From: Dokdonella immobilis
Lineage (GTDB): Bacteria > Pseudomonadota > Gammaproteobacteria > Xanthomonadales > Rhodanobacteraceae
Assembly (NCBI RefSeq): GCF_900115085.1
Contig: NZ_FOVF01000017.1
Location: 1-64,000, forward strand
Direction: 5' to 3'
Length of the DNA stretch: 64,000 bases
In this document: positions 24,978 to 35,208 of the stretch, piece after piece
Numbering within the stretch: position 1 is the first letter of the stretch
Layout of the letters: each line of letters opens with the position of its first letter
The notes under the pieces: generated by a model
The model's input: only the letters and a program-made list of their open reading frames with translations
Database searches by the model: none
What the model was told of the DNA's origin: nothing
Position numbers and translations under genes: made by a program

Positions 24978-26306
24978 ATGGATGAGCGGCGCACGAACGG
25001 TCACACAGGAAATCTTGTTTCTCTTGCTGCGGCGCCAGGATTGCTGCTCCTGGTCACCCGAATCGCACTCGCCGGAAACACGCTCCCGGTGACGACGTGC
25101 CTCGACGATGGCAGCGCCGGCAGCCTGCGTTCCGTAATCGCGATCGCAGCCAATGGCGATTCCGTCGACCTAGGCGGCCTTGATTGCCCGCTCATCCAGC
25201 TGATCGCCGGCGAGCTCGTCGTGGCCCAAGATAACCTTGCGCTGACCGGGCCCGGCGCCGCTATGCTCACGATCGAGCCGCAATCCAACTCTCGCGTGAT
25301 AGACCATTCCGGAACCGGGATCCTGGCGATCACCGCATTGACGATTCGCCATGGAACCATGCTTTCATCGTCCATTGCGGAGGGCGGCTGTATCCGTTCG
25401 GCCGGGAGCCTCACCCTCGACCATGCGGTTGTTTCGTCGTGCACGGCAAGCGGCGTTCCTGGCGCGGCGGGTGGTGGCGTCTTTGCGGCCGGCACGCTGG
25501 ATATGAAGAGCAGCCAGCTCACGAACAATCGGGCCATCAAGTCCGGATCCGCCCCCACGCCGCTCCCGTCGGCAAGTGGTGGAGGCGCTTCCACTCATGA
25601 TTTTTCTTCGCTCGACTCGACTGTTTCCGGCAACAGCGCCGAAGACGATTCAACCGCGCTGAGTCGAGGCGGTGGCATCGATTACCAGGGTGGGGCTTTC
25701 ATCCGGCGAAGCACGATCGACCACAATACGGCGAACTACGGCGGAGGACTCGCCGGAAATGGTGGCGGCACGGACCTGGTTTTTCGAAGCACCATTTCGA
25801 ACAACACCGCAACTGTCGCCGGAGGCGGCCTTTACGGCAACGCCTTCTTCAACGTTCACCAGAGCACGGTGGCATTCAACACGGGAAGCGCGACCGGTGC
25901 GGGCGGCATCCAGAACAATTCCACATCCTCCGGACTGGTGGACCTGTGGAGCTCGATCGTGGCGGACAACGAACCGTCCACGTCGGCAGGCGCGGACGTC
26001 GCTGCGGATGACATGAAAACCTTCGCACTGAGTTCCGACCAGAGCCTCGTCATGCGCACTGAAGCGAACATCCTCGGCTCGATCATCAGCGCGGACCCGT
26101 TGCTTGGACCGCTGGCCGACAATGGCGGCCCCACCCGCACGCATGCCCTGCTGCCCGGCAGCCCGGCGCTGCAGGCAGGCTGGAATACTGCCACGCCGTG
26201 CGACCAGCGCCAGGCATTCCGGGGCTACTATGTGGACAGCGACATGGGCGCATACGAAGATCCCGGAGAGCACATCTTCTGGGGCGACTTCGACGTCTGC
26301 CTGTGA
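24978..26306 (+). CDS. Secreted choice-anchor Q-like, Gly/Ser-rich surface protein
   Basis: The 442-residue protein starts at ATG 24978 (GGGAG 11 nt upstream). It has a hydrophobic signal segment around [20 protein letters not shown], followed by a beta-helix-like body with the pattern of choice-anchor proteins: [20 protein letters not shown] near the N-terminus, repeated GGG, NNTA and STISNNT motifs in the middle. The end has [18 protein letters not shown] followed by [11 protein letters not shown] infer a cell-surface or secreted protein. An out-of-frame ATG at 24970 gives only a short peptide. Confidence 0.75.
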   Translation: MDERRTNGHTGNLVSLAAAPGLLLLVTRIALAGNTLPVTTCLDDGSAGSLRSVIAIAANGDSVDLGGLDCPLIQLIAGELVVAQDNLALTGPGAAMLTIEPQSNSRVIDHSGTGILAITALTIRHGTMLSSSIAEGGCIRSAGSLTLDHAVVSSCTASGVPGAAGGGVFAAGTLDMKSSQLTNNRAIKSGSAPTPLPSASGGGASTHDFSSLDSTVSGNSAEDDSTALSRGGGIDYQGGAFIRRSTIDHNTANYGGGLAGNGGGTDLVFRSTISNNTATVAGGGLYGNAFFNVHQSTVAFNTGSATGAGGIQNNSTSSGLVDLWSSIVADNEPSTSAGADVAADDMKTFALSSDQSLVMRTEANILGSIISADPLLGPLADNGGPTRTHALLPGSPALQAGWNTATPCDQRQAFRGYYVDSDMGAYEDPGEHIFWGDFDVCL

Positions 26307-26644
26307 GCGCAGAAGTACTCGTCGCGCAACCCTGAACTCCGACGGATCGATCGAAGGCCGGGGCCGGCAACCAGCGAATCGTCACTGGCACGTCCACGGC
26401 AGGGGCCGCATGCCGGTTGTGGCATCTGGGCATATCCGCCCCGTTCAATCCCGGTATCCGCGCCTTCGGCGTCTCCCCTGCCACGCGCCCGGGCCCTGCG
26501 AGTTCACTCGATGCAAAGGCTACCCAGCCTGGGGCGACGCTCGGCATATTCCGGACGCGGCACCACAATGCAGGCTTTGCTCGACCCAAAACGTTCTCCC
26601 AGTCGCTATGCTCTGCACTTAGCAACATGCCGGCCGACCGATAC
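26307..26644. other. Gene-free stretch before pgi
   Basis: These 338 bases contain no reading frame with a supported start and no clear promoter, terminator or repeat. The reading frame of pgi is open across part of it, but without a ribosome binding site or a homologous N-terminus. Confidence 0.5.
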
Positions 26645-28243
26645 ATGAATCCTGCTATCCGCTGTGATCGAACCCGGGCGTGGTCTCTCCTGCGCCAATT
26701 CCATCTCGAGGAGGGCGCGGATTTCGACCTGCGTGCCGCCTTCGCCGAGGATCCGGAACGGTTCGACACACTGTCGTTCCAGGCGCCCGAAGTGTTCGCC
26801 GACCTGTCGAAGAACCTGATCGACTCACGCTCCCTGGCATTGCTGGTCGAACTGGCTCGGGAGTGCGCCGTCGAGCAGCGTCGCGACGCAATGCTGGCAG
26901 GCGAGCCGATCAATGTCACCGAGGGTCGCCCGGTGCTGCACACGGCGCTGCGGGCGCCTCGCGGCGAAGGTCCGTTCAGCGAACAGGTGCACGACGTACT
27001 CGATCGAATGCTGGCCTGGGCCGACCGAATCCGTGACACGGCAACGAGCGGTATCCGCCATGTCGTCAACATTGGCATCGGTGGATCCGACCTCGGTCCG
27101 CAGATGGCCGTGCCGGCACTCGAGGCCTATGCGCACCGCGACCTGGTCTTCCACTTCGTCTCCAATGTCGACGGCCATGACATCGCTCCGGTCCTGGCCA
27201 GGCTCGACCCGTCCGAGACCCTGTTCGTGATCGCATCGAAGACATTCACGACGCAGGAAACCATGGCCAACGCCAACTTGGCTCGCGACTGGTTCCTCGC
27301 CCATGGTGGCAGCGACACGCGCAAGCACTTCGTGGCGACGACGACGAACGTGGAAGCTGCCGCCGCTTTCGGGATCGACACGACGTTCGGATTCTGGGAC
27401 TGGGTGGGTGGCCGCTACTCGCTATGGTCGGCAATCGGCCTGCCGATCGCGCTCGCGATCGGAGCGGAGAACTTTCGCGCCATGCTCGCCGGTGCACACG
27501 CCATGGATGCGCACTTTGCGCAGACGCCGCTCGAGCGCAACCTGCCGATCCTGCTCGGCCTGCTCGATGTCTGGTATCGCAATTTCCACGACTTCGGAAG
27601 CCGCAGCATCGCACCCTACCACCAGGGTCTGAAGCGCTTTCCTGCCTACCTGCAACAGCTCGAGATGGAGAGCAACGGCAAGCGCGTCGACCTGGCCGGC
27701 GAATCACTGCCATTCTCGACCAGCCCGGTGGTCTGGGGTGAGCCAGGCACCAACGGCCAGCATGCCTATTTCCAGATGCTGCACCAGGGCACCGACGTGA
27801 TCCCGGTCGAATTCATCCTCGTGCGCACGCCGACCCACGGGCATCCCGGATTGCACGCCAAATTGCTGGCCAATGGCCTCGCCCAGTCGCAGGCGCTGAT
27901 GCTCGGCAAGACATCCGCACAGGCGGCGATGGAGCGAACGCCTACGGCCAGCCACGCGATCGACCCGGAGATGCTCGCCCACCATCGCACGTTTCCGGGC
28001 AACCGCCCGAGCACCACCCTGCTCCTCGAAAAGCTCACGCCGCACGCACTCGGCTGCCTGATCGCCCTCTACGAACACCGCGTGTTCGTCAGCGGCGCGC
28101 TGTGGAACATCAACAGTTTCGATCAGTGGGGCGTCGAACTCGGCAAGGCGCTATGCAACGAACTCCTGCCGAGACTCGAATCGGGCAAGGTCGACGGCCT
28201 CGATGGTTCGACGGCGGGCTTGCTGCGCATGCTGCGCGCCTGA
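26645..28243 (+). CDS. pgi: Glucose-6-phosphate isomerase
   Basis: The enzyme interconverts glucose 6-phosphate and fructose 6-phosphate, linking glycolysis to the rml and mannose pathways encoded nearby. The 532-residue protein has the phosphosugar-binding motif VNIGIGGSDLGPQM, signature 1 in DWVGGRYSLWSAIGL and signature 2 in NINSFDQWGVELGK. The ATG at 26645 fits the family length; an in-frame ATG at 26627 is possible. Neither shows a strong ribosome binding site. Confidence 0.95.
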   Translation: MNPAIRCDRTRAWSLLRQFHLEEGADFDLRAAFAEDPERFDTLSFQAPEVFADLSKNLIDSRSLALLVELARECAVEQRRDAMLAGEPINVTEGRPVLHTALRAPRGEGPFSEQVHDVLDRMLAWADRIRDTATSGIRHVVNIGIGGSDLGPQMAVPALEAYAHRDLVFHFVSNVDGHDIAPVLARLDPSETLFVIASKTFTTQETMANANLARDWFLAHGGSDTRKHFVATTTNVEAAAAFGIDTTFGFWDWVGGRYSLWSAIGLPIALAIGAENFRAMLAGAHAMDAHFAQTPLERNLPILLGLLDVWYRNFHDFGSRSIAPYHQGLKRFPAYLQQLEMESNGKRVDLAGESLPFSTSPVVWGEPGTNGQHAYFQMLHQGTDVIPVEFILVRTPTHGHPGLHAKLLANGLAQSQALMLGKTSAQAAMERTPTASHAIDPEMLAHHRTFPGNRPSTTLLLEKLTPHALGCLIALYEHRVFVSGALWNINSFDQWGVELGKALCNELLPRLESGKVDGLDGSTAGLLRMLRA

Positions 28244-28260
28244 CCGAAGGCAACGGGTTG

Positions 28261-28288
28261 GATCGCCCCGCGACGTCGCGGGGCGATC
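28261..28288. terminator. 28-bp perfect palindrome between convergent genes
   Basis: The sequence GATCGCCCCGCGAC-GTCGCGGGGCGATC is an exact palindrome, 17 nt after the pgi stop and 5 nt before the stop of the convergent S9 peptidase gene. It probably ends or protects both transcripts; no U-tract is present. Confidence 0.6.
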
Positions 28289-28293
28289 AATCC

Positions 28294-30309
28294 CTAGGGG
28301 CTCGCCACTTCCGTCGCCTTGCCCTGGCCGATATTGCGATCGAGGAAGGCGAGGACCTTCTCGTACATGTCGGTCACATTGGCCTCGTCGTAGAAGCCAT
28401 GCCCTTCGGTCGGCTGATACAGCCATTCGGGCTCGGCACCGCGCTTGATCAGTGCGCTGCGCAGGCTTTCTCCCTGCACCGGCGGAACGCGCTTGTCCTG
28501 GCCGCCAACGATCAGCATGACCTTGGCCTTGAGTCGTTCGAGCTGGCTGATCGGTGAACGCTGCGCGAGAACCTTCTCGTCGTCGCCGAGCACGGTCTCG
28601 AGATAACCTTCACCGAAGAACGACTTCGGAATGTCGCCGCGCGTTTTCATCAGGTTGAGGTCGTAGACGCCGACATAGCCAATCGCGCATTGGTAGAGTC
28701 CGGGCTCGCGGACCGCGCCCTGCAGGGCCGCGTAGCCGCCATAGCTGCCGCCGAAGATGCAGATGCGCTTGGCATCGGCGACGCCCTGTTCGATCGCCCA
28801 GCGTGTCGCGTCGGTCACGTCATCCTGCATCTTGGCGCCCCATTCGCCATAGCCGGCCTTGACGAAGGCATCGCCGTATCCGCCGGAGCCGCGGTAATTG
28901 ACCTGCAGAACGGCGTATCCCCGGCTGGTCAGGGCCTGGACCGTCGGCTGATATCGCCACGTGTCATGGACGCGGTAAGGGCCCCCATGCACGAGGACGA
29001 CGAGGGGAAGGTCCTTCGCCTCTTCCTTGCCGACCGGCCTGGCCAGGTAGCCGTGCAGATCCAGACCGTCGCGTGCCTTGATCGAAAACGGCTCCATGGC
29101 GGCCATGTTCTCGGGCTTGACCCACGGCGCGCGAGCCATCAGGAAGGTGAGCTTCCGTGCCTCGGCATCGTACAGATAGAAAGCGCCGGGATCGCGATCG
29201 GCCTCGACGATCACGATGGCCTTCTTGCCGTCCTTGCTGGCGTTGCCGAAGTGGACATCCTCGCCGGGGAACTGGCCCATCAGTTCGACCAGGATCTTTG
29301 CTTCCGGTGCGTTCTTGTCGAGCAGGGCGATGGCCGGCCGGCCCGGCATCGAACGAATGGCGAACAGGTCCTGCCCATCGAAGGTTTCCTCGAACCCGAT
29401 CGCCTCGGACTCGGTCCCGCTCCAGAGCGTCTTGAACGTGCGCGCCTCGATATCCCATCGACACAAGCCACCGCGGTTCTTCGATCCACCACACTCGAAA
29501 TAGGCCGAGCTGTCGTCGCGGTTGAAGGCGACGGGCGAGACCCTGTTCCCGGTCTTGCCTTCGTCGAGGATCAACTCCCACTCGGCGTCGTCGTTGTCCC
29601 GGTAATAGACCTTGCGCTTCTGCGCGGCGTCGTCGCCGGCGACGAAACGCACGGCGCCCTTGTGGTCGCTGAGGAAACGCGCGCCAGTCAGCGGTGCGAT
29701 CGCGACCGTGCGCGTCTTGCCTGTCTTCACATCGATGCGCCGGACTTCGGCATGCAGGTCCTCGCCCCCGGCGGTGCCGACATGGCTCCAGTTCCAGCGC
29801 TGCACTTCGATCAACGCGTTTTCGTCATCGTCACGCAGCGTATCGAGCATCGTCGCACTGGCATATTCGGGTCGCCCGCCCTGGATATGGCTGCCGGTCG
29901 AACCCGCGATCGCACTTCCCCGCTTGCGGAAGCCGAACAGGGTGTCCTTGTTCTTGCCATCCACATCGACCGCGAACAGTTCGCCGGTCAGTGACGGCGC
30001 CTCGAGCTGGCCGGTATGGACGGCGGCCGAGTAGACGACGCGTCGCGGCGATACCCACCAGAATTCGGAGACCTCGTCGTCGTCGCGCGGGCGCAGGGTC
30101 AGACCGGTATTGCTGGCAAGGTCGATGATGGAGAGCACCACCTTGCCTTCAATGATCGAACTGACCGCCAGATGCGCGCCGTCGGGCGAGATCTTGACCT
30201 CCTTGAATTGCATGTGGCGCGCAAAGTCGGCCAACGGAACCGGCTCGGCGGCAAAGGCGAATACCGGAATCGCGAAAACGAGGAGGTGAAGAAGGATTCT
30301 TGCAGGCAT
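28294..30309 (-). CDS. S9-family prolyl oligopeptidase-type secreted peptidase
   Basis: The 671-residue protein has signal peptide MPARILLHLLVFAIPVFAFA and an N-terminal beta-propeller region (KEVKISPDGAHLAVSS). The C-terminal hydrolase domain has the oxyanion segment VLVHGGPYRVHD, nucleophile FGGSYGGYAAL, acid loop IVGGQDKRVPP and catalytic His in EGHGFYDEANV. It is the second S9 peptidase in the window, but clearly divergent from the one at 16528. Probably periplasmic. Confidence 0.92.
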   Translation of the reverse strand: MPARILLHLLVFAIPVFAFAAEPVPLADFARHMQFKEVKISPDGAHLAVSSIIEGKVVLSIIDLASNTGLTLRPRDDDEVSEFWWVSPRRVVYSAAVHTGQLEAPSLTGELFAVDVDGKNKDTLFGFRKRGSAIAGSTGSHIQGGRPEYASATMLDTLRDDDENALIEVQRWNWSHVGTAGGEDLHAEVRRIDVKTGKTRTVAIAPLTGARFLSDHKGAVRFVAGDDAAQKRKVYYRDNDDAEWELILDEGKTGNRVSPVAFNRDDSSAYFECGGSKNRGGLCRWDIEARTFKTLWSGTESEAIGFEETFDGQDLFAIRSMPGRPAIALLDKNAPEAKILVELMGQFPGEDVHFGNASKDGKKAIVIVEADRDPGAFYLYDAEARKLTFLMARAPWVKPENMAAMEPFSIKARDGLDLHGYLARPVGKEEAKDLPLVVLVHGGPYRVHDTWRYQPTVQALTSRGYAVLQVNYRGSGGYGDAFVKAGYGEWGAKMQDDVTDATRWAIEQGVADAKRICIFGGSYGGYAALQGAVREPGLYQCAIGYVGVYDLNLMKTRGDIPKSFFGEGYLETVLGDDEKVLAQRSPISQLERLKAKVMLIVGGQDKRVPPVQGESLRSALIKRGAEPEWLYQPTEGHGFYDEANVTDMYEKVLAFLDRNIGQGKATEVASP

Positions 30310-30366
30310 GGCGACAGTCCCTTGGGCGAAACGAAATAGTAAACTATCGCATTGCGTGGCGAAATC

Positions 30367-31806
30367 TCAAACTTTGCTCTGCACCCGACCGTAGCGATCC
30401 TCGAGGCGCACGATGTCGTCCTCGCCGAAATAGTCGCCGCACTGCACCTCGATCAGGTGGATATCCCGCGCGGTAGGGTTCTCCAGGCGGTGCACGGTGT
30501 TCATCGGGATGTAGGCCGATTCGTTGGCATTGAGCAGGAATTCGCGCTCGCCGATGCGCACCTTGGCGGTGCCGTTGACCACGGTCCAGTGCTCGCTGCG
30601 CCGGTTGTGCAGCTGCAGCGAGAGCACGTGTCCCGGCTTGACGGTCAGGCGCTTGACCTTGCAGTCCTCGCCATCCTCGAGGATCGTGTAGCTGCCCCAG
30701 GGCCGATGCACGGTCTTGTGGAACGAAGCGGCCTGGTGGTTGTCCTTGCGCAACCGGTCGACGACGATCTTGACCTGCTGCGAGCGCTCGCGATCGGCGA
30801 CCAGCACGGCATCGCCGGTATCGACGATGACGAGGTTCTTCACGCCGACCGCGGCGACCATGCGCGAATCGGACTGGATGTAACAGTTCTCGCTCTCGAC
30901 GATGATCGCCTGCCCCTGCACGCGGTTGCCGGCCGAATCGGTCTCGGCATCCATGTCGCTGATCGCCTTCCAGGAACCGATGTCGCTCCAGTCGAAGCGC
31001 GCCGGGACCACGGCGACGCGTTTCGCGCGCTCCATGATCGCGTAGTCGATCGAGATGTCGGGCTGGGCGAGGAAGGCCTCGCGGGCGAACTCGACCGGAC
31101 TGGACTGGCCGCTCTCGCTGGCATGACAGGCCCGAGCCGCGGCCAGCACGTCGGGGCAGGTCTTTTCTGCCGCCGCGATCAGCGCATCGGCGCGGAAACA
31201 GAACATGCCCGAATTCCAGACATGGTCGCCCGCGGCCAGATAGCGCTCGGCGGTCTCGCGATCGGGCTTCTCGACGAATGCAGCGACCTCGCGGCCTTCC
31301 CTGCCCGCGATCTCGGCGCCCATGCGGATATAACCAAAACCGGTTTCCGGCGAACTCGGCGGCATGCCGAAAGTGACCAGCCAGCCGTCCTCGGCCAGCG
31401 CCGCTGCGCGCTGCGCATCGGCGACGAAGGCATCGAGGTCGCGAATCAGGTGGTCGGCCGGCAGGATCAGCAGGGTCGCGTCGGCGCCGCAATGCTCGAG
31501 CGCATGCAGTGCGGCGAGAACCACGGCCGGGGCCGTGTTGCGGCCGACCGGCTCGAGCAGGAACGGCAGTTTGTCGAGATCCGCATCGGGATGGTTGGCG
31601 TATTCGTCGCGGGTCAGGAAGTAGTAGTCGCGTCCGGTCACGGTCAGTACGGTGCCGCCGTCGGCCAGGCGCAGCGCACGATCGAGGGTCTTGTACAGCA
31701 GCGACTGGCCATCGCCCATGCGCATGAAGGGTTTCGGATAGGCGCTGCGCGACACCGGCCAGAGCCGGGTGCCAGCGCCGCCGGACAGGATCACCGGAAC
31801 GATCAT
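30367..31806 (-). CDS. manC: Mannose-1-phosphate guanylyltransferase / mannose-6-phosphate isomerase
   Basis: This bifunctional 479-residue enzyme interconverts fructose 6-phosphate and mannose 6-phosphate and makes GDP-mannose. The N-terminal nucleotidyltransferase domain starts VILSGGAGTRLWPVSRSAYP. The C-terminal type II PMI cupin domain has QLHNRRSEHWTVVNGTAKV and IPMNTVHRLENP. In Xanthomonas the equivalent is xanB. It is translationally coupled to rmlD through an ATGA overlap, so GDP-mannose and dTDP-rhamnose production are linked, probably for LPS or exopolysaccharide. Confidence 0.95.
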   Translation of the reverse strand: MIVPVILSGGAGTRLWPVSRSAYPKPFMRMGDGQSLLYKTLDRALRLADGGTVLTVTGRDYYFLTRDEYANHPDADLDKLPFLLEPVGRNTAPAVVLAALHALEHCGADATLLILPADHLIRDLDAFVADAQRAAALAEDGWLVTFGMPPSSPETGFGYIRMGAEIAGREGREVAAFVEKPDRETAERYLAAGDHVWNSGMFCFRADALIAAAEKTCPDVLAAARACHASESGQSSPVEFAREAFLAQPDISIDYAIMERAKRVAVVPARFDWSDIGSWKAISDMDAETDSAGNRVQGQAIIVESENCYIQSDSRMVAAVGVKNLVIVDTGDAVLVADRERSQQVKIVVDRLRKDNHQAASFHKTVHRPWGSYTILEDGEDCKVKRLTVKPGHVLSLQLHNRRSEHWTVVNGTAKVRIGEREFLLNANESAYIPMNTVHRLENPTARDIHLIEVQCGDYFGEDDIVRLEDRYGRVQSKV

Positions 31807-32747
31807 TGATTTTCTCCAGGGGCTTCAGTGGCGGCGAGTTCGCCGATCACTTCGCGCAGTCCCTCTTCCCAGGACCGCAATTGTAGTCCGAACACGAGGG
31901 CGAGCCTGGCGTTGTCGAGGACTGAAAAGGCAGGTCGCCGCGCCGGCGTCGGGTATTCGACGCTGGCAATCGGCACCAGCCGTGGTGACTTTTCAAGCAG
32001 GCCGGCCGTCCTTGCCGCTGCCAGGATTGCGGCGGCAAAGGCGCACCAGCTGCAATGTCCCGTGGCCGTGACGTGGTAGGTGCCCAACGCCAGGTCGCGC
32101 CCGGTCGCTGGCATTGCATTCAGGCGCGAGAGAATGGCAGCGGTGGCCTGCGCGATCCAGTGGGCCGGTGTCGGGGCGCCGATCTGGTCGTCGACGACGC
32201 GCAGTTCGTCGCGTTCGCCGGCCAGGCGCAGCATCGTGCGCAGGAAGTTGTGGCCGCGCGCCGCATAGACCCAGGCCGTGCGCAGGATCAGATGCCGTGC
32301 GCCGCTGTCGCGCAAGGCGATTTCCCCAGCCAGCTTGCTGCGCCCGTAGGCACCGAGCGGCGCGGTCGGGTCGTATTCGCGCCGGGGCTGCGGATCCGTG
32401 CCGGCAAACACGTAGTCGGTCGAATAGTGGACGACCAGGGCCTCGTTGCGCGCGGCCCAGGCGCCGATCTCGCCGACCGCGCGGTGATTGATGCGGTCGG
32501 CCCGGTCCGCTTCCTGCTCGGCGCGGTCGACCGCCGTGTACGCCGCCGCGTTGACGATCAGCTGCGGCCGGACCGAATCGAGGGCGCGTCGGAGCGATCC
32601 GCCGTCCTCGAGATCGACGGCGAAGCAGGCCTCCCCGTCCTCGAGCGACCCCGAGCGTGTTGCGCAGGTCAGCACCCCGAGCTCCGTCAGCGGCTGGCGC
32701 AGGGCATGGCCGACCTGGCCACTGGCGCCGAGCAACAACACGTTCAT
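31803..32747 (-). CDS. rfbD: dTDP-4-dehydrorhamnose reductase
   Basis: This is the last step of dTDP-L-rhamnose synthesis (rmlD). The 314-residue SDR protein starts [16 protein letters not shown] (Rossmann Gly-rich loop). It has the STDYVFAG segment and the catalytic YGRSK motif. The ATG at 32747 overlaps the rfbC stop by 4 nt. The last four nucleotides overlap manC. Confidence 0.95.
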   Translation of the reverse strand: MNVLLLGASGQVGHALRQPLTELGVLTCATRSGSLEDGEACFAVDLEDGGSLRRALDSVRPQLIVNAAAYTAVDRAEQEADRADRINHRAVGEIGAWAARNEALVVHYSTDYVFAGTDPQPRREYDPTAPLGAYGRSKLAGEIALRDSGARHLILRTAWVYAARGHNFLRTMLRLAGERDELRVVDDQIGAPTPAHWIAQATAAILSRLNAMPATGRDLALGTYHVTATGHCSWCAFAAAILAAARTAGLLEKSPRLVPIASVEYPTPARRPAFSVLDNARLALVFGLQLRSWEEGLREVIGELAATEAPGENQ

Positions 32748-33298
32748 GCGAAGACCGGCAGCCGGTCGGCTGGCACGTCGGCGAGAAACGGCGCCTTCTC
32801 GTCCTTGTCCGACAGCGACGGCCGGGCCAGTGGCCAGTCGATCGCCAGGGCGGCATCGTTCCAGCGGATGCCGGCATCGGCGGCGTGGTCGTACAGCGCG
32901 GTGCACTGGTAGAGGAAGGTGGCCGGCCCCTCGAGCACGGCGAAGCCGTGGGCGAAACCTTCAGGCACCCAGAAGTGGCGCTTGTTTTCCGCCGAGAGGA
33001 TCGCCGCGGCCCATTGGCCGAAGCTCGGGGAGCCGACCCGGATGTCGACGGCGACGTCATAGACTTCGCCTTCGAGCACGCTGACCAGCTTGCCTTGCGG
33101 GTTCGGCCACTGGTAATGCAGGCCACGCAGCACGCCCTGCGCGGAGCGCGACACGTTGGTCTGCACGAAGTTGAGGTCGAGTCCGGCCTCGGCGAAGCGC
33201 CCGGCGTTGAAGCTCTCGTAGAAGAAGCCGCGCTCGTCGCCATGCACCCTCGGCTCGATGACCAGGCAGCCCTCGAGTGCCGTCTTGATCAGCTTCAT
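32744..33298 (-). CDS. rfbC: dTDP-4-dehydrorhamnose 3,5-epimerase
   Basis: This cupin-fold epimerase (rmlC) converts dTDP-4-keto-6-deoxyglucose to the 4-keto-rhamnose form. The 184-residue protein shows the hallmark [18 protein letters not shown] near the N-terminus, [16 protein letters not shown] (catalytic His) and [13 protein letters not shown]. Length matches the family. It overlaps rfbA and rfbD by 4 nt each. Confidence 0.96.
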   Translation of the reverse strand: MKLIKTALEGCLVIEPRVHGDERGFFYESFNAGRFAEAGLDLNFVQTNVSRSAQGVLRGLHYQWPNPQGKLVSVLEGEVYDVAVDIRVGSPSFGQWAAAILSAENKRHFWVPEGFAHGFAVLEGPATFLYQCTALYDHAADAGIRWNDAALAIDWPLARPSLSDKDEKAPFLADVPADRLPVFA

Positions 33299-34182
33299 CC
33301 GCGACGTCCCTCGCGGACAAGCTCGTTCAGGTACTGGCCGTAGGCGTTCTTGGCCAGCGGCGCGGCCAGGCGCAGGACCTGCTCGGCATCGATCCAGCCC
33401 TGCAGGAAGGCAATCTCCTCGGGACAGCAGATCTTCAACCCCTGCCTGTTTTCGATCGTCTGCACGTAGCTCGAGGCTTCGACGAGCGACTCGTGGGTAC
33501 CCGTATCGAGCCAGGCGAAGCCGCGCCCCATGCGCTCGAGCATCAGGGAATTGTCGGCCAGGTAGCAGCGGTTGAGGTCGGTGATCTCGAGCTCGCCGCG
33601 CGGCGATGGCTTGAGGTCGCGGGCGAAATCGGCGGCGCGCCCGTCGTAGAAGTACAGTCCGGTCACGGCCCAGCTCGATTTCGGCCGCGCCGGCTTTTCC
33701 TCGAGGCCGATCACGCGGCCCTCGCCGTCGAATTCGGCCACGCCGTAGCGTTCGGGATCGCGCACCCAGTAACCGAACACCGTGGCCCCGCTCGCACGCG
33801 CGTCGGCGGCGTGCAGCAGGCGGGTCAGTCCGTCACCGTAGAAGATGTTGTCACCCAGGATCAGGCAGCTTGGATCATTAGCGACGAAATCGCGGCCGAT
33901 CAGATAGGCCTGTGCAAGCCCGTCCGGCGATGCCTGCACGGCGTAGCGGATCGAGAGTCCCCACTGCGAGCCGTCGCCGAGCAGGCGCTGGAACAGGGCC
34001 TGCTCGTGCGGCGTGTTGATCACCAGCACGTCACGGATGCCGGCCAGCATCAGGGTGCTGAGCGGGTAGTAGATCATCGGCTTGTCGTAGACCGGCAACA
34101 GCTGCTTGCTGACCGACTGGGTCAGCGGATACAGGCGCGTGCCGGAGCCGCCGGCGAGAATGATGCCGCGTCGTGATGTCAC
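33295..34182 (-). CDS. rfbA: Glucose-1-phosphate thymidylyltransferase
   Basis: RmlA makes dTDP-glucose from glucose 1-phosphate and dTTP, the entry to the rhamnose pathway. The 295-residue protein has [20 protein letters not shown], the [17 protein letters not shown] motif and LGDNIFYG. The start is GTG at 34182. It is the first gene of the operon; the next-step enzyme rmlB (4,6-dehydratase) is not adjacent here. Confidence 0.96.
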   Translation of the reverse strand: MTSRRGIILAGGSGTRLYPLTQSVSKQLLPVYDKPMIYYPLSTLMLAGIRDVLVINTPHEQALFQRLLGDGSQWGLSIRYAVQASPDGLAQAYLIGRDFVANDPSCLILGDNIFYGDGLTRLLHAADARASGATVFGYWVRDPERYGVAEFDGEGRVIGLEEKPARPKSSWAVTGLYFYDGRAADFARDLKPSPRGELEITDLNRCYLADNSLMLERMGRGFAWLDTGTHESLVEASSYVQTIENRQGLKICCPEEIAFLQGWIDAEQVLRLAAPLAKNAYGQYLNELVREGRRG

Positions 34183-34352
34183 CGGATGTCCTCGATACGG
34201 GGATTGGGGCCGGCTATTGTAGGTGGCTGCGCCAATGCGCGCTGCCCGGACACCCGATTGCGGCCCATGCCCATGATATCCATGGGTTTTTTATGCACCG
34301 GGGCACCTGCGCCGGTGCTGCGGCGGCTGTTCCTGCAGGCAGCAACCTCGCG

Positions 34353-35138
34353 TCAGGGCGTCTTGAACACCTCGGCGAAGAAGTTCTCCAGCATGCGGTA
34401 GGCGCGCTTCGCCGCACGCTCGTTGTAGACGCAGCCGGGTGGACGATCCGCGTCGGCCTCGGCGAAGCAATGCACGGCGCCGCTGAAATTGACGAACTGC
34501 CAGTCGGCGCCGGCGGCATTCATTTCGGCGTTGAACTTGCCGATGTCCTCCCACGAATTGCTTTTGTCATCCGCGCCATTGAGGACCAGGAGCGGCGCCT
34601 TGACCGAACCGGGCGCCGCCGGCTTCGAGGTCGAAAGGCCGCCGTGCAGGCTGACCACGCCGGCGACATCGGCGCCACTGCGGGCCAGTTCGAGGACGGT
34701 CGAGCCGCCGAAACAGAAACCGAACGCACCGACCTTGCCGGGCTTGAGCGGCAGCTTGCCGGCCTGCGCGCGGAGCGTGGCCACGGCTGCGTTGATGCGC
34801 GCGCGCAGCGTGTCGAGGTCACCGTAGAGTTTGCCGACCTGTGCCCGCGCCTCATCGGTGCTGGTCGGTCGCACGCCTTCGCCGTACATGTCGGCAACGA
34901 GGATCACGTAACCGCTGGCGGCGATCTGCCTGGCCTTGTCGACGGCGGAATCATTCTCGCCCATCCAGTTCGGCACCATGACCAGGCCCGGGCGCAGCGC
35001 CGCGGTGCTGTCGTCATAGACCAGATGTCCGGCCATCACGGTATCGCCGACGCTATAGCTGATCGGCTTGACGACCATCGCGGCGTGCGCGCCCGGAACC
35101 AGCAGCAACAGGAATGCGAGAACGGAAAGGATGCGCAT
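34353..35138 (-). CDS. Secreted dienelactone hydrolase-family protein
   Basis: The 261-residue alpha/beta hydrolase has a signal peptide (MRILSVLAFLLLLVPGAHA) and the dienelactone hydrolase nucleophile Cys in GFCFGGS. A late His occurs in SGAVHCFAEAD. AAGGAGAGT lies just upstream of ATG 35138. Most characterised relatives are cytoplasmic; the signal peptide suggests a periplasmic esterase or lactonase here. The substrate is unknown. Confidence 0.85.
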   Translation of the reverse strand: MRILSVLAFLLLLVPGAHAAMVVKPISYSVGDTVMAGHLVYDDSTAALRPGLVMVPNWMGENDSAVDKARQIAASGYVILVADMYGEGVRPTSTDEARAQVGKLYGDLDTLRARINAAVATLRAQAGKLPLKPGKVGAFGFCFGGSTVLELARSGADVAGVVSLHGGLSTSKPAAPGSVKAPLLVLNGADDKSNSWEDIGKFNAEMNAAGADWQFVNFSGAVHCFAEADADRPPGCVYNERAAKRAYRMLENFFAEVFKTP

Positions 35139-35208
35139 CGGACTCTCCTTCAGGGACGGCCCGCCGATGATAGACCGCCTGGCCGACGAATGGTCCGTCG
35201 CCTGCCCT

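Noticed and set aside
24961-25090. Start at ATG 24970 for the surface protein
   Set aside because: This ATG is out of frame with the long reading frame and yields a peptide of about 40 residues with no domain.
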